Assembly (NCBI GenBank): GCA_038154685.1
Contig: JAYPYW010000003.1
Coordinates: 1 to 64,000, forward strand
Direction: 5' to 3'
Source: GCA-002722245 sp038154685
GTDB lineage: Bacteria; Bacteroidota; Bacteroidia; Flavobacteriales_C; GCA-002722245
DNA length: 64,000 nucleotides
The notes below the pieces were generated by a model. The model was not told the DNA's origin and did not search any database. It was given only the letters and a program-made list of their open reading frames with translations. Numbering within the stretch: position 1 is the stretch's first letter; every line of letters starts with the position of its first letter. Shown in pieces: positions 17,736 to 26,488 of the stretch. A program made the position numbers and the translations under genes.

Positions 17736-18239
17736 TTAAAATCCCAATTTTTTTAGCACGTCTTCTGTTTTGTCGTACTTATTATTGTAATAAAGGATAG
17801 CAATTTCAGAAGCTGAGTCCAATACAAAGGCAAACCTTCCAGCTTCTGCAACTTCTTGAATTGCTTTGTAAACTTTATCCTGAATAGGTTTTACCATTTT
17901 TTGACGTTCTTTAAATAAGTCACCTTTCGGTCCAAATCTTTTTTTCTTCAATTCGGAAAGTTCAAATTCAACTTTCGCAATTTCCTCTTGTCTTTTAACT
18001 CTCATTGATTTTGAAAGTAAAATTTTATCGGCCTGAAAAGAAGCATGCATCTTGTCTAGTTGACCTTGTTTCTTTTCAATCTCTTTTTGGTATTGGACGG
18101 CTAAGCCATCTAATTTGTCCTGGGCGCTTTTGTACTCTGGAATTTTATCCAAAATAACATCTGTATTTACGAAAGCAATTTTCTGTGCCTGCGTTGAGAA
18201 GGCAAGAAGTATACCAAATAAAAAAACTAATCTTTTCAT
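17736..18239 (-). CDS. OmpH/Skp-family periplasmic chaperone (first copy)
   Basis: 167 residues from ATG 18239, chosen because MKRLVFLFGILLAFSTQAQ is a good signal peptide. An upstream start at 18257 would add six residues and overlap bamA. The mature protein begins KIAFVNTDVILDKIPEY, then has a long coiled coil with many Lys and Glu, and ends FAFVLDSASEIAILYYNNKYD, as in other Skp proteins. It should chaperone outer-membrane proteins to the BamA encoded directly upstream. Confidence 0.9.
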   Translation of the reverse strand: MKRLVFLFGILLAFSTQAQKIAFVNTDVILDKIPEYKSAQDKLDGLAVQYQKEIEKKQGQLDKMHASFQADKILLSKSMRVKRQEEIAKVEFELSELKKKRFGPKGDLFKERQKMVKPIQDKVYKAIQEVAEAGRFAFVLDSASEIAILYYNNKYDKTEDVLKKLGF

Positions 18240-18250
18240 ATCTAATAAAT

Positions 18251-20845
18251 TTACCATCCGCTGATGTTACCTCCGAATGTGAAAGTGAACTGACCAGGTA
18301 ATGTGGTGAATCTTGTTGCAGTAATGTCATTAGAAGGATCAAACGGGAATCCATAATCAAATCCTAACATACCTAACATAGGCAAGAATAACCTAATTCC
18401 CATTCCTGCAGCCTTACTTACATTCATTGGGTTAAATTGACGGATATGGCTAAAAGTATTTCCTGCTTCTGCAAATGCTAGAGCGTAGATTGTTGCTTGT
18501 TGCTCTAAACTAATTGGGTATCTTAATTCAAAAGTATATTTAATAGCTCCAACTCCTCCGTTTCCTCCGTCTCCTTCGAAAACTTGGTTGTTTTGACTTC
18601 CGTCTTCAAACCCTCTTAATGGAATTATTTCTCTACCATCAATATTAAATCCAGTTAAACCGGAACCTCCCATGTAAAATCTTTCGAATGGTGATGGTGG
18701 AATATTTTTATTGTAGCTAGCCAATAGCCCGAAGTTAACCTTTGTAAATAAAACAAGGTTTTGAACAATTTTACTGTACCAACCAGCATGAAGCTTGTAC
18801 TTGTGGTACTCAATCCATTTATACCTATCTACATCAGACATATTAAGAATGTCATCCTCTGAGTTAAACATAGAAACAAATGGTACTGTAAATTGCCCAA
18901 TCAAGGAGAATTCTCCTCCTGATCTCGGATAGATTGGCTGATCAATACTACTTCTAGATAATGTTAGCCTGAAGTTTAAGTTGTTAAAGTTTCCTGGATC
19001 ATCCTGTGCGATGTTAATCCCCGGATAGTTAAATACTCGATAGTTTTGGTAACCTAACGCTCCTTGTAGTCGGAAGAAGTTATCTAATTTGTTTAATCTA
19101 GTTCCAAATCCAATTGACGCTCCAGTAATGTTTTGGTAACCTGGATCTGAATCAGAAATTCTTTTTAATCTAGTATGGTATATAGATGTTGTCAAGGCAT
19201 TTGGTTTTCTTCCTCCAAACCATGGTTCTGTAAAACTAGCATTGTAGGACTGGAAGGCTGGTCCAGACGATTGGGCTCTTAATGTTAATGACTGTCCATC
19301 ACCAGAAGGAATTGGTGTCCAGTATTTTCTTTTCCAAAATCTTTTAGTAGAGAAGTTGTTAAAGCTTAAACCAAGCGTTCCAACAACACGGTTACCACCA
19401 AAACCTCCTTGAAGTTCAAACTGATCGGATGGAGCTTCTTCCACTACAAATTCGATATCAACAGTACCGTTTGCTGGGTTAGGTTTAGGATTAACTTGAA
19501 GCTTCTCAGGTGCAAAATACCTTAAAGCATTAAGTGCTTGTTGAGACCTTATAATATCTGACCTTTTAAAAAGATCACCTGGCCTCATAAATATTTCTCT
19601 TAAAATAACATGATCACTGGTTTTTGTATTTCCAACTATTGAGATTTGTCCTACTATTGCTTGCTGACCTTCAAAAATTTGAATCTCTAAATCAACGGAA
19701 TCATTTTCTATTTTAACTTCTTTAGTTTGAAGGTTGAAAAATAGGTAACCATCATCCAAATAAAGTGAGCTCACATCAGTTTGGCGAGGATCCATTGTTA
19801 GTCTTTGCTGAAGTCTTTGTTCATTATAAACATCACCTTTATGGATGTCTAAGTACTTAAGTAAGAAATCACTTGAGTATTTAGCATTTCCAGTGAATTT
19901 AATGTTTCGGAAGTAGTATCTTTTCCCTTCGTCAACGGTGATTAAAAGTTTAACACGATCTTCTTCGGTTTTGATTACAGAATCGCTAATGATTTTCATG
20001 TCTCTGAAACCATATTGCATATAGGCAGCCGAAACTAAGTTGAGGTCTTCCTTATAATCAGGTTCGATGAATTTTGCGCTTCTAAAAATATTCCACCAAA
20101 TTTTTCTTTTGGTTTCTTTCATTGCCATTCTCAACTTTCCCTCAGGTAAGGCACGATTTCCCTTAAAAACAAGATCTTCTACTCTTACTTTCGGTCCTTC
20201 ATCTATTTCGAAATAGAGAATAACCTTATTGTTTTTTGTAGTGTCGTTTTTAGTGTAGTGCTTTATATCAGGATATAACTGCCCATCTTCAGCATAGAAT
20301 TTCTTAATGATTTCATGAGCACGAAAAACTACATTTTTATTGTAAGTACGGTAGGTAAGGTTTTTTAATTCTCCTTCCAGGTCTTCCCTTTCACTTTTGG
20401 ATGGGTTTTTACCTGATTCCGCCTTGATAACCTTGATTTTAGATATTTGAGGTGTTTCTTTCAATTTGAATAAAAGAGTAACCTCATTTCCTTCGATTTT
20501 TTTGATGTATAACTTAACATCAGTAAATAATTTGGATTCCCATAGTTTTTTAACAGCGTCGCTAGTTTGAGAACCAGGGATTTTTACAATATCACCTTCA
20601 GCTAATCCACTTCTAATTAAAACGGCGCTTCTATTTCTATTAGTTCCCTCTAATAAAATGCTTTTTACCTTGTAATCTTTTGGTTTTGCAGGATTGAAAA
20701 CTGGCTCAACAACAACCTCTTCTGTAATTATCGAGTCTAATTTGCTTATTGAATCAGCAATGCTGGAAGCTGTTGAATCAACTTGTCCAAAAACAGAAAC
20801 GTTGAAAGTGATTAAAAGGGCAAATATTAGTTTTAGTTTCTTCAT
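18251..20845 (-). CDS. bamA: Outer-membrane protein assembly factor BamA
   Basis: 864 residues. The signal peptide ends near residue 20 (VSVFGQ). Five POTRA repeats follow to about residue 460; typical pieces are KVKSILLEGTNRNRS, VEDLVFKGNRALPEGKLR and FRNIKFTGNAKYSSDFLLKYL. The C-terminal 400 residues form the 16-strand barrel, with the L6 loop motif PLRGFED and a C-terminal aromatic (GGNISGW). BamA inserts beta-barrel proteins into the outer membrane. It overlaps the uppS stop by one base, and the Skp genes follow, so translation of the set is probably coupled. Confidence 0.97.
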   Translation of the reverse strand: MKKLKLIFALLITFNVSVFGQVDSTASSIADSISKLDSIITEEVVVEPVFNPAKPKDYKVKSILLEGTNRNRSAVLIRSGLAEGDIVKIPGSQTSDAVKKLWESKLFTDVKLYIKKIEGNEVTLLFKLKETPQISKIKVIKAESGKNPSKSEREDLEGELKNLTYRTYNKNVVFRAHEIIKKFYAEDGQLYPDIKHYTKNDTTKNNKVILYFEIDEGPKVRVEDLVFKGNRALPEGKLRMAMKETKRKIWWNIFRSAKFIEPDYKEDLNLVSAAYMQYGFRDMKIISDSVIKTEEDRVKLLITVDEGKRYYFRNIKFTGNAKYSSDFLLKYLDIHKGDVYNEQRLQQRLTMDPRQTDVSSLYLDDGYLFFNLQTKEVKIENDSVDLEIQIFEGQQAIVGQISIVGNTKTSDHVILREIFMRPGDLFKRSDIIRSQQALNALRYFAPEKLQVNPKPNPANGTVDIEFVVEEAPSDQFELQGGFGGNRVVGTLGLSFNNFSTKRFWKRKYWTPIPSGDGQSLTLRAQSSGPAFQSYNASFTEPWFGGRKPNALTTSIYHTRLKRISDSDPGYQNITGASIGFGTRLNKLDNFFRLQGALGYQNYRVFNYPGINIAQDDPGNFNNLNFRLTLSRSSIDQPIYPRSGGEFSLIGQFTVPFVSMFNSEDDILNMSDVDRYKWIEYHKYKLHAGWYSKIVQNLVLFTKVNFGLLASYNKNIPPSPFERFYMGGSGLTGFNIDGREIIPLRGFEDGSQNNQVFEGDGGNGGVGAIKYTFELRYPISLEQQATIYALAFAEAGNTFSHIRQFNPMNVSKAAGMGIRLFLPMLGMLGFDYGFPFDPSNDITATRFTTLPGQFTFTFGGNISGW

Positions 20846-21594
20846 TAATTCTTTTCTAAAATTTGCTCACTTGTTTTTCCAAACCTTCTTTCCCTTCCCT
20901 GATAACTTAATAAAGCATCAAACAAATCTTCTTCCCTAAAGTCGGGCCATAACTTTTCAGTGAAATACAACTCCGCGTAAGCTAATTGCCAAAGTAGGAA
21001 ATTGCTAATTCGATGTTCACCAGAAGTTCTAATCATTAATTCTGGATGCGGCATTCCAGCTGTAGATAATGAATCATCTATCAAAGATTCGTTAATATCA
21101 TCGATGCTTAATTCACCATTTTTAGATTTTTCGGCAATTGATTTAACGGCATTAATAATTTCCCATTTAGCAGAGTAGCTTAGGGCCAAAACCAAAGTCA
21201 TGTGATCGTTTGATTTTGTTTCATCAATAGCTTCTAAAAGTTTTTCCTTGGCCTTTTTAGGAAGGGTGTCCAGATCACCAATAGCCTGCAATCGGATTTT
21301 ATTTTTGTTAAGGGTCTTAACTTCTCTTTTGATGGTATCAACCAGTAATTCCATTAAAGCGTTAACTTCTAATTTTGGTCGATTCCAATTCTCAGTTGAG
21401 AAAGCATAAAGAGTTACGTATTTAATACCAACTCTCGCAGCACCTTCAATAGTTGATTGCACTGCTTTAACCCCATTCTTGTGGCCAAAAACTCTAAGTT
21501 TTCCTTTTTGCTTTGCCCATCTTCCATTACCATCCATTATGATGGCAACGTGTTTGGGTAGATTATCTTTATTTACTTCGCTAATATCAGCCAT
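20845..21594 (-). CDS. uppS: Isoprenyl transferase (undecaprenyl diphosphate synthase)
   Basis: 249 residues. The catalytic segment VAIIMDGNGRWA has Asp21. SFSTENW (here AFSTENWNRP) and the C-terminal RTSGEHRISNFLLWQ bind substrate. It makes the C55 lipid carrier for peptidoglycan and surface polysaccharide by adding IPP units in cis. It is the first gene of the run with bamA and the Skp genes, an arrangement common in Flavobacteriales, and has its own -7 element TATTTTTG at 21638-21631. Confidence 0.97.
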   Translation of the reverse strand: MADISEVNKDNLPKHVAIIMDGNGRWAKQKGKLRVFGHKNGVKAVQSTIEGAARVGIKYVTLYAFSTENWNRPKLEVNALMELLVDTIKREVKTLNKNKIRLQAIGDLDTLPKKAKEKLLEAIDETKSNDHMTLVLALSYSAKWEIINAVKSIAEKSKNGELSIDDINESLIDDSLSTAGMPHPELMIRTSGEHRISNFLLWQLAYAELYFTEKLWPDFREEDLFDALLSYQGRERRFGKTSEQILEKN

Positions 21595-21630
21595 TAAAAC
21601 TATCTGTTCTGTGATGGACCTTTAAGCCCA

Positions 21631-21638
21631 CAAAAATA
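21631..21638 (-). promoter_or_regulatory. -7 promoter element of uppS-bamA-skp (TATTTTTG)
   Basis: Exact TAnnTTTG on the minus strand, about 37 bases before the uppS ATG. A TTG at 21663-21661 lies 22 bases upstream and suits the -33 position. Confidence 0.65.
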
Positions 21639-21647
21639 GTATTTTAA

Positions 21648-22409
21648 TTAAAAAGTTCGGCAAACCTGCTTCTTAGTTAAATTCACATAAATACTTAAAC
21701 CGGTATATACGTACCAATCTGTTGTATATTGATCTCCGCGTTTAACGTTATCTACATCTTCATATTGTGTTGTATTTGCAATACTTGCCTGACTAGCTGA
21801 GCTTGCATCAACTGCAGGTAAGAAATTTGTGCTAACATCATCTAAATAATCAGAAAAAGTTTTTCTAATTCCCCAACTAAATTCAAATCCGAATCTATTT
21901 AATCTCATTTTGAAACCAACACCCATTGGANNNNNNNNNNTTCCTTCAGTTTGTAAGCTTTGTGTATTGATTAAAATGCCATTAAAACTAGCTTTGGGAT
22001 TGTGATTAGCATATCCCATTCCTAAAAAGAAAAATGGTGTTGCTAAGTATGCTTTTTCATCTAAGGCAGAATAGGGGAGGAAGTTCATTTCCCATAGTAA
22101 TGATGCTTCAATTAATCTTGAAGTGAAAGAAAAATTCCTGTCTTTATTAAACGAATTGTTAGAATTGGCATCGTCTCCAGAAATATCACCTACTGTAACT
22201 CCACCTCTTAAACTCATTCTTTGGTCATAGTTGTATCTTAATCTAGGCCCTAAAGAATAATTGAAAGGTGAAAAATGGGTTTGATTAAGCTCTCCGAGAT
22301 AGTATGACTGTCCTGCAAATACCCCTAATTCCCAGCTAGTATAAGGTGTTTGTGATTTACTTACAAAAAGAGCAAATAACAGGATGATATTTAAAAGAGC
22401 TTTTTTCAT
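21648..22409 (-). CDS. DUF6089-like outer-membrane beta-barrel protein (with gap)
   Basis: About 253 codons as assembled, starting at ATG 22409 (MKKALLNIILLFALFVSKSQ, a signal peptide). The pattern of alternating hydrophobic strands, with ELGVFAGQSYYLGELN near the N-terminus and FSWGIRKTFSDYLDDVS near the C-terminus, fits the DUF6089 barrels found beside nadK and uppS in Flavobacteriales. A 10-N gap follows LQTEG. The upstream paralog has about 15 more residues at this point, so sequence is missing. Function unknown. It is a tandem paralog of the next gene. Confidence 0.8.
   Translation of the reverse strand: MKKALLNIILLFALFVSKSQTPYTSWELGVFAGQSYYLGELNQTHFSPFNYSLGPRLRYNYDQRMSLRGGVTVGDISGDDANSNNSFNKDRNFSFTSRLIEASLLWEMNFLPYSALDEKAYLATPFFFLGMGYANHNPKASFNGILINTQSLQTEGXXXXPMGVGFKMRLNRFGFEFSWGIRKTFSDYLDDVSTNFLPAVDASSASQASIANTTQYEDVDNVKRGDQYTTDWYVYTGLSIYVNLTKKQVCRTF
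21931..21940. other. Assembly gap (10 N) in the DUF6089-like gene
   Basis: By alignment to the paralog at 22466-23359, about 15 residues (about 45-50 bases) seem to be missing here. No convincing flank overlap is visible. Confidence 0.7.
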
Positions 22410-22416
22410 ATAAAAC

Positions 22417-22444
22417 AAAACCTAAACGCAAGGTTTAGGTTTTT
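22417..22444. terminator. Terminator-like hairpin between the two DUF6089-like genes
   Basis: AAAACCTAAAC (22417-22427) and GTTTAGGTTTT (22433-22443) form an 11-bp perfect stem with loop GCAAG. It follows the first barrel gene on the minus strand and may separate or attenuate the second. Confidence 0.75.
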
Positions 22445-22465
22445 AGTCTTTATGTTTTTATGATT

Positions 22466-23359
22466 CTATCGAAGTTTAGGTAAACCTCCTCGTGTTGTTT
22501 TAAGCTTGTAGTTCGCTCCAATAATAACAAACATATATGAATCGTTATCTGTTGGGTCACCTCTTTGTTGGAATGGTGCAGCACCAATCCATGATTCCTG
22601 AGTTGGATCAGCTGCTAATGCAGCAGTTTGACCATAAGTATCTCTAATTACATCATTAGGATAGTAAGTTGTACTAACATCATCAACATAATCAGTAAAT
22701 GTTTTTCTTAATCCCATTTCAATACTAACTAACCATCTTCTGTCGATAGCGTATTTTAAACCAACTCCAAGAGGAACTGCTAATTGAAACTGACTGTATT
22801 GAGTTCTTGTTGGTGTGATTCCTTGACCCTCGGTGTTCCATTTTCTAAGGTTAGTCCAGCTACCACCAACTTTTCCTTGTGGCATAAACCAAAAACCACC
22901 AACACCAAAGAAACCATATGGATAAAGTCCCATACTCTTAAGACCTTTAACTCCTCTTAATTTGAAACGGTGACCTCTCTTTTCTTTTACTAAGTAAAAC
23001 TCGAAGTTATATCCAAGTTCAACTAGTGGTGATCGGAAATTTAAGTTTCTTGAAGATCTTATAGGATCTTGAGTCCAAGCGTCATTACCAGCAACCATAC
23101 CAAGAGTAATAGATGCTTTATGAGAAATTTGTTGAGTTTGCTTAAAACGTAAACCAGCCATTAAAGCTAATCTAGTCGCTTTCCACTCATAATCTTTAAA
23201 ATAGTCGGTACCAATTTGATCTGCTCCTCCTAATTCTCCTAGGAAATTTGCGAAACCAATTCCGTAAATGGTTTCCCATCTATATCTTTTCCATCGTTGA
23301 GCGTCGGAACTAAAAAAAGCTCCCATTAACACGACAAGAAGAAGTACTTTAACTCTCAT
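22466..23359 (-). CDS. DUF6089-like outer-membrane beta-barrel protein
   Basis: 297 residues. The signal peptide is about residues 1-20 (VLMGAFFSSDAQ). The early GIGFANFLGELGGADQIG and late VSIEMGLRKTFTDYVDDVSTTYYP match the equivalent segments of the downstream paralog, so the two arose by duplication. Alternating strands suggest a small outer-membrane barrel. The gene lies between nadK and the second barrel gene, where flavobacterial genomes usually carry one such protein. Function unknown. Confidence 0.82.
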   Translation of the reverse strand: MRVKVLLLVVLMGAFFSSDAQRWKRYRWETIYGIGFANFLGELGGADQIGTDYFKDYEWKATRLALMAGLRFKQTQQISHKASITLGMVAGNDAWTQDPIRSSRNLNFRSPLVELGYNFEFYLVKEKRGHRFKLRGVKGLKSMGLYPYGFFGVGGFWFMPQGKVGGSWTNLRKWNTEGQGITPTRTQYSQFQLAVPLGVGLKYAIDRRWLVSIEMGLRKTFTDYVDDVSTTYYPNDVIRDTYGQTAALAADPTQESWIGAAPFQQRGDPTDNDSYMFVIIGANYKLKTTRGGLPKLR

Positions 23360-23440
23360 TTTTAATGTTTTAGCACATTACAATCCAACAAATATATAAA
23401 ATTCGTTAAATCTAGTCCATTGTAACGAATGAAATATTTT

Positions 23441-24322
23441 TTAGTTTCGATTGTCTAATCCCCAATTTAACTTATTTCTTATCGTGGAGAAGAAGGAGTG
23501 ATTTGGTGTTCGTAATACATTCATATAAAATTCACCATGCTCAATAACTAGTTCCTCGTCAATTTTAATAGGCTCACTTCTAGCATCTAAAGCAACAAGG
23601 AATTCATCATCTCTACCCTCTAATTTAAGTGTGATCTTTTTGTTGTCGGGGATAATTAGTGGGCGTACATTTAAATTATGAGGAGCAATTGGCGTAATAA
23701 TAAACACATCACTTCCAGGCATTATGATGGGTCCGGAACAACTTAAGTTATACCCAGTGGAACCAGTTGGCGTGGATATAATTAGTCCGTCGGCCCAATA
23801 AGAGTTGAGGTATTCATCATTAACGTAGGCATGAATTATCATCATCGAAGAAGAATCCTTTTTATGTACAGTTACTTCATTTAATGCGTAATTTATATCC
23901 CCAAAGTGGTTAGATTTTGTAGTCAATTTTAAAATACTTCGACGGTCGTATTTAATGTTTCCGGCAAAAATTTCGTCCAATGGCTCCATTACGTTTTCAG
24001 AAGAAACACTTGATAAGAAACCTAATCTACCTGTGTTTATACCAAAAACAGGAACGTTAGAATTTCTAACTATTGAAAGGGAATCAAGTATTGAGCCATC
24101 ACCTCCTAAACAAATTAAAACATCGAAATCTTTGATTTCGTCAGAATAAGAGAATTTTTCAAAACCTTCGATATCATTCACATTGCCAATTAGCTGCTTG
24201 TACAATCCAGTGTAAATTGAAATTGTATTACCTTCCAATTTAGCTTTTAGATAAGTAAAGAGGTTTTGAAAAGTACTAAGTTTTTCTGGGTTAAATTTTA
24301 TTCCGTAAACACCAACTTTCAT
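23441..24322 (-). CDS. nadK: NAD kinase
   Basis: 293 residues, the usual length. The diphosphate-binding motif is GGDGS (residues 73-77) and the NAD-binding motif is TPTGSTGYNLSCSGPI. FGINTGRLGFLS is another family mark. It phosphorylates NAD to NADP in the cytoplasm. It sits between a CBS protein plus a BamA-like protein upstream and the DUF6089-like genes downstream, an order I recognise from other Flavobacteriales. Confidence 0.96.
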   Translation of the reverse strand: MKVGVYGIKFNPEKLSTFQNLFTYLKAKLEGNTISIYTGLYKQLIGNVNDIEGFEKFSYSDEIKDFDVLICLGGDGSILDSLSIVRNSNVPVFGINTGRLGFLSSVSSENVMEPLDEIFAGNIKYDRRSILKLTTKSNHFGDINYALNEVTVHKKDSSSMMIIHAYVNDEYLNSYWADGLIISTPTGSTGYNLSCSGPIIMPGSDVFIITPIAPHNLNVRPLIIPDNKKITLKLEGRDDEFLVALDARSEPIKIDEELVIEHGEFYMNVLRTPNHSFFSTIRNKLNWGLDNRN

Positions 24323-24375
24323 AGGTTCTGCAAATGTTTATCTAAAGTACGAATAATAGATTTATCAAACTCAAA

Positions 24376-25746
24376 TTAAATTGGAGCAACAAAACTTAGG
24401 TTAAAATTAGTTTGTCCAAATTGGTTAATTAGGTATTCGGTCCTAACAACAACATCATAATAAGTTACCCAATCTAATCCTAATCCACTTCCATATAGAA
24501 GTTTGTTGTTTAAAATGTTATTTATTGGTGTTGGATTCTGCACATATCCAGCATCAAAAATTACATTTCCATAAAGGGCAAAGTGAACCTTGCTAAATCG
24601 CTTAATTTTTTTAATCAATGGCAGCGTGTATTTTTTGGGACGAACAATTTGAAATTTGTAATTATTCTTGACTAAAAATGAGGTTCTTCCAAAAATAACT
24701 TTTGGCTCAAAACCTCTAACATAATCGTTAAATCCTAATCCGCTTTGGAAAAGAAATGGAGAGTTAGCTCCTAAATATTGATTTATATGGAATCCGGTCG
24801 CCCAATACTGACGATTTGCTAACCTTCTGTAGAAACGATAACTACCTAAAATTCTTGTTACAGAAAGGTCTGATTTATCTAATTGCCCTAAACCATATTG
24901 GTCGATTTGGAAATCAACGAAAAACCCTCTTAAGGGATAGTTCTGTGTAAAACGACGGTCATATTTAAACCTGTAAGTAAGTTGAGCGAATCTTAAAAAA
25001 CCTTCTTGATTTCCGAGGTAAGATTGAGCAAGATCTTTTAATGTGTCGGCGGCTTGAATTTGGATAAACCTACCAGTGAAATACTGAGTTTGATAAAACC
25101 CTGTTCTTCTGAAATATTCTAACTGGAATCTAAACGCAGACCTGATTGGAAGGGAATCGTTCTTTATGTATACCATTTCATCATCTGATACACCAACAAA
25201 GACTTCATTTTGAGTTGAATAATCAGCAGCTACTTTTAATCCATCCCTCATTTTTTTTGTCAAATAAGGAACCCTATACTGGAACCCAAATTTTTCGGTA
25301 AAACCTACATAGCCATTAACCTGTAAGTTTTGGTTTAAACCTAAGAAATTGTATTTGTTGAGGTGAAGTCCTAAATCAATTCGAGATAGGTTTTTGTTTT
25401 TCCACCATTCAGAAAAATTTCTTTCTTGAAACTTAATCATTACCTCAGGCCATAAATACCAGCGCTCTTGAAGGGTAACAATAACCTTCCAGTTTTTACC
25501 TATAGGGATAAACTTTACGTCTGTGAAGTTGAATAAGGTGGTATTGAATAAGTTGTTTTCCGATTCCGAAATATGTGTGGCGGTGTCTCCAACTAAAATA
25601 GTGTCCCCAAGTTCAAAGGTAAGTTCCCTTTTAAGGATAATCTCTTTTGTTTTTTTGTTGCCAGAAAATTCAATTTCAGAAACAAACTGAGCCTTCTGAA
25701 CTAAAGTACAGACAAAAAACAATAAGGTTAACCAAATTCCCTTCAC
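24376..25746 (-). CDS. BamA/TamA-like (Omp85) outer-membrane protein with one POTRA
   Basis: 456 residues, about half the length of BamA. The signal peptide ends near residue 19 (LVQKAQ). One POTRA-like domain follows (VSEIEFSGNKKTKEIILKREL, to about residue 95). The rest is a beta barrel with NYPLRGFFVD and the later FNDYVRGFEP, the latter resembling the L6 RGF motif. Short Omp85 proteins with one POTRA are common in Bacteroidota and have no agreed client. It begins 6 bases after the stop of the CBS-domain gene and is probably cotranscribed with it. Confidence 0.82.
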   Translation of the reverse strand: MKGIWLTLLFFVCTLVQKAQFVSEIEFSGNKKTKEIILKRELTFELGDTILVGDTATHISESENNLFNTTLFNFTDVKFIPIGKNWKVIVTLQERWYLWPEVMIKFQERNFSEWWKNKNLSRIDLGLHLNKYNFLGLNQNLQVNGYVGFTEKFGFQYRVPYLTKKMRDGLKVAADYSTQNEVFVGVSDDEMVYIKNDSLPIRSAFRFQLEYFRRTGFYQTQYFTGRFIQIQAADTLKDLAQSYLGNQEGFLRFAQLTYRFKYDRRFTQNYPLRGFFVDFQIDQYGLGQLDKSDLSVTRILGSYRFYRRLANRQYWATGFHINQYLGANSPFLFQSGLGFNDYVRGFEPKVIFGRTSFLVKNNYKFQIVRPKKYTLPLIKKIKRFSKVHFALYGNVIFDAGYVQNPTPINNILNNKLLYGSGLGLDWVTYYDVVVRTEYLINQFGQTNFNLSFVAPI

Positions 25747-25752
25747 GAGAAA

Positions 25753-26415
25753 TTAGATGTTTAAGTATTTAAGAAACTGATCGTATCTACGTTGAAGGTC
25801 TTCTTCGTGAACACTTTCGTGGAAAGAAGCCTTGATTTCATAATCATAGCGATCAAAGCTTGCAATGATTCTTGATAAATCAGATTTGTTAATCTTTAGA
25901 ACTAAATCCATTTTTAATGAATCCTCATTTGTGCTAGTGTATGCTGATAAGATTTTTGCGCCTTCACTTTCAACAATTTGCGCAATTTGTGCCATCGAGT
26001 AATCTCTAATGTTAAGTCCTAAAACAATTACACCTCCCGGTTCACGAGCATTTGTGATTTTTTGAAGTGCTTTTACAATTTGTTCCTGACCAATAATTCC
26101 AATGTATTGATCATTATCGTCCAAAACAGGAAGTGCAGTGATGTTGTTTTCAGCAAATACCGTAAGAATGTCGTAAATGTAATCGTACTGCTTTACAAAT
26201 GGTCTTACCAATATTGGTTTAACTTGATTTAAAGGAACAAAAGTGTCCTCTAAATCATAAATTTCATTGTCAGAAATTAACCCATGATATTCCCCATTAT
26301 CCACTACAGCAATGTGCGAAACTCTGTTTTCGTCCATAACTCCTAATGCTTTCTCTCCCTCGTCGGTACAAGAGATAGATGGAATATGAATAGATATTAA
26401 CTCTTTAGCGATCAA
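25753..26415 (-). CDS. CBS-domain protein
   Basis: 220 residues. Two CBS motifs cover about residues 1-120 (SHIAVVDNGEYHGLISDNEIYDL and ALPVLDDNDQYIGIIGQEQI in fragments). The second half is an ACT-like or unknown domain (GGVIVLGLNIRDYSMAQIAQ). CBS pairs usually sense adenine nucleotides, so a regulatory role is likely, though no partner is obvious. No ATG fits. The start is TTG at 26415-26413, with a -7 element about 25 bases upstream. The gene is divergent from pdxJ. Confidence 0.8.
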   Translation of the reverse strand: MIAKELISIHIPSISCTDEGEKALGVMDENRVSHIAVVDNGEYHGLISDNEIYDLEDTFVPLNQVKPILVRPFVKQYDYIYDILTVFAENNITALPVLDDNDQYIGIIGQEQIVKALQKITNAREPGGVIVLGLNIRDYSMAQIAQIVESEGAKILSAYTSTNEDSLKMDLVLKINKSDLSRIIASFDRYDYEIKASFHESVHEEDLQRRYDQFLKYLNI

Positions 26416-26439
26416 TGTAATTTAGCTTTAAGTGAGTAT

Positions 26440-26447
26440 CAAAAGTA
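26440..26447 (-). promoter_or_regulatory. -7 promoter element of the CBS gene (TACTTTTG)
   Basis: Exact TAnnTTTG on the minus strand, 25 bases before the TTG start. It lies back to back with the pdxJ element. Confidence 0.6.
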
Positions 26448-26457
26448 CTATTTTATT

Positions 26458-26465
26458 TAATTTTG
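26458..26465 (+). promoter_or_regulatory. -7 promoter element of pdxJ (TAATTTTG)
   Basis: Exact TAnnTTTG, 23 bases before the pdxJ ATG. No clear -33 TTG. Confidence 0.6.
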
Positions 26466-26488
26466 TGCTCGATTTATAATTAAAAGTA

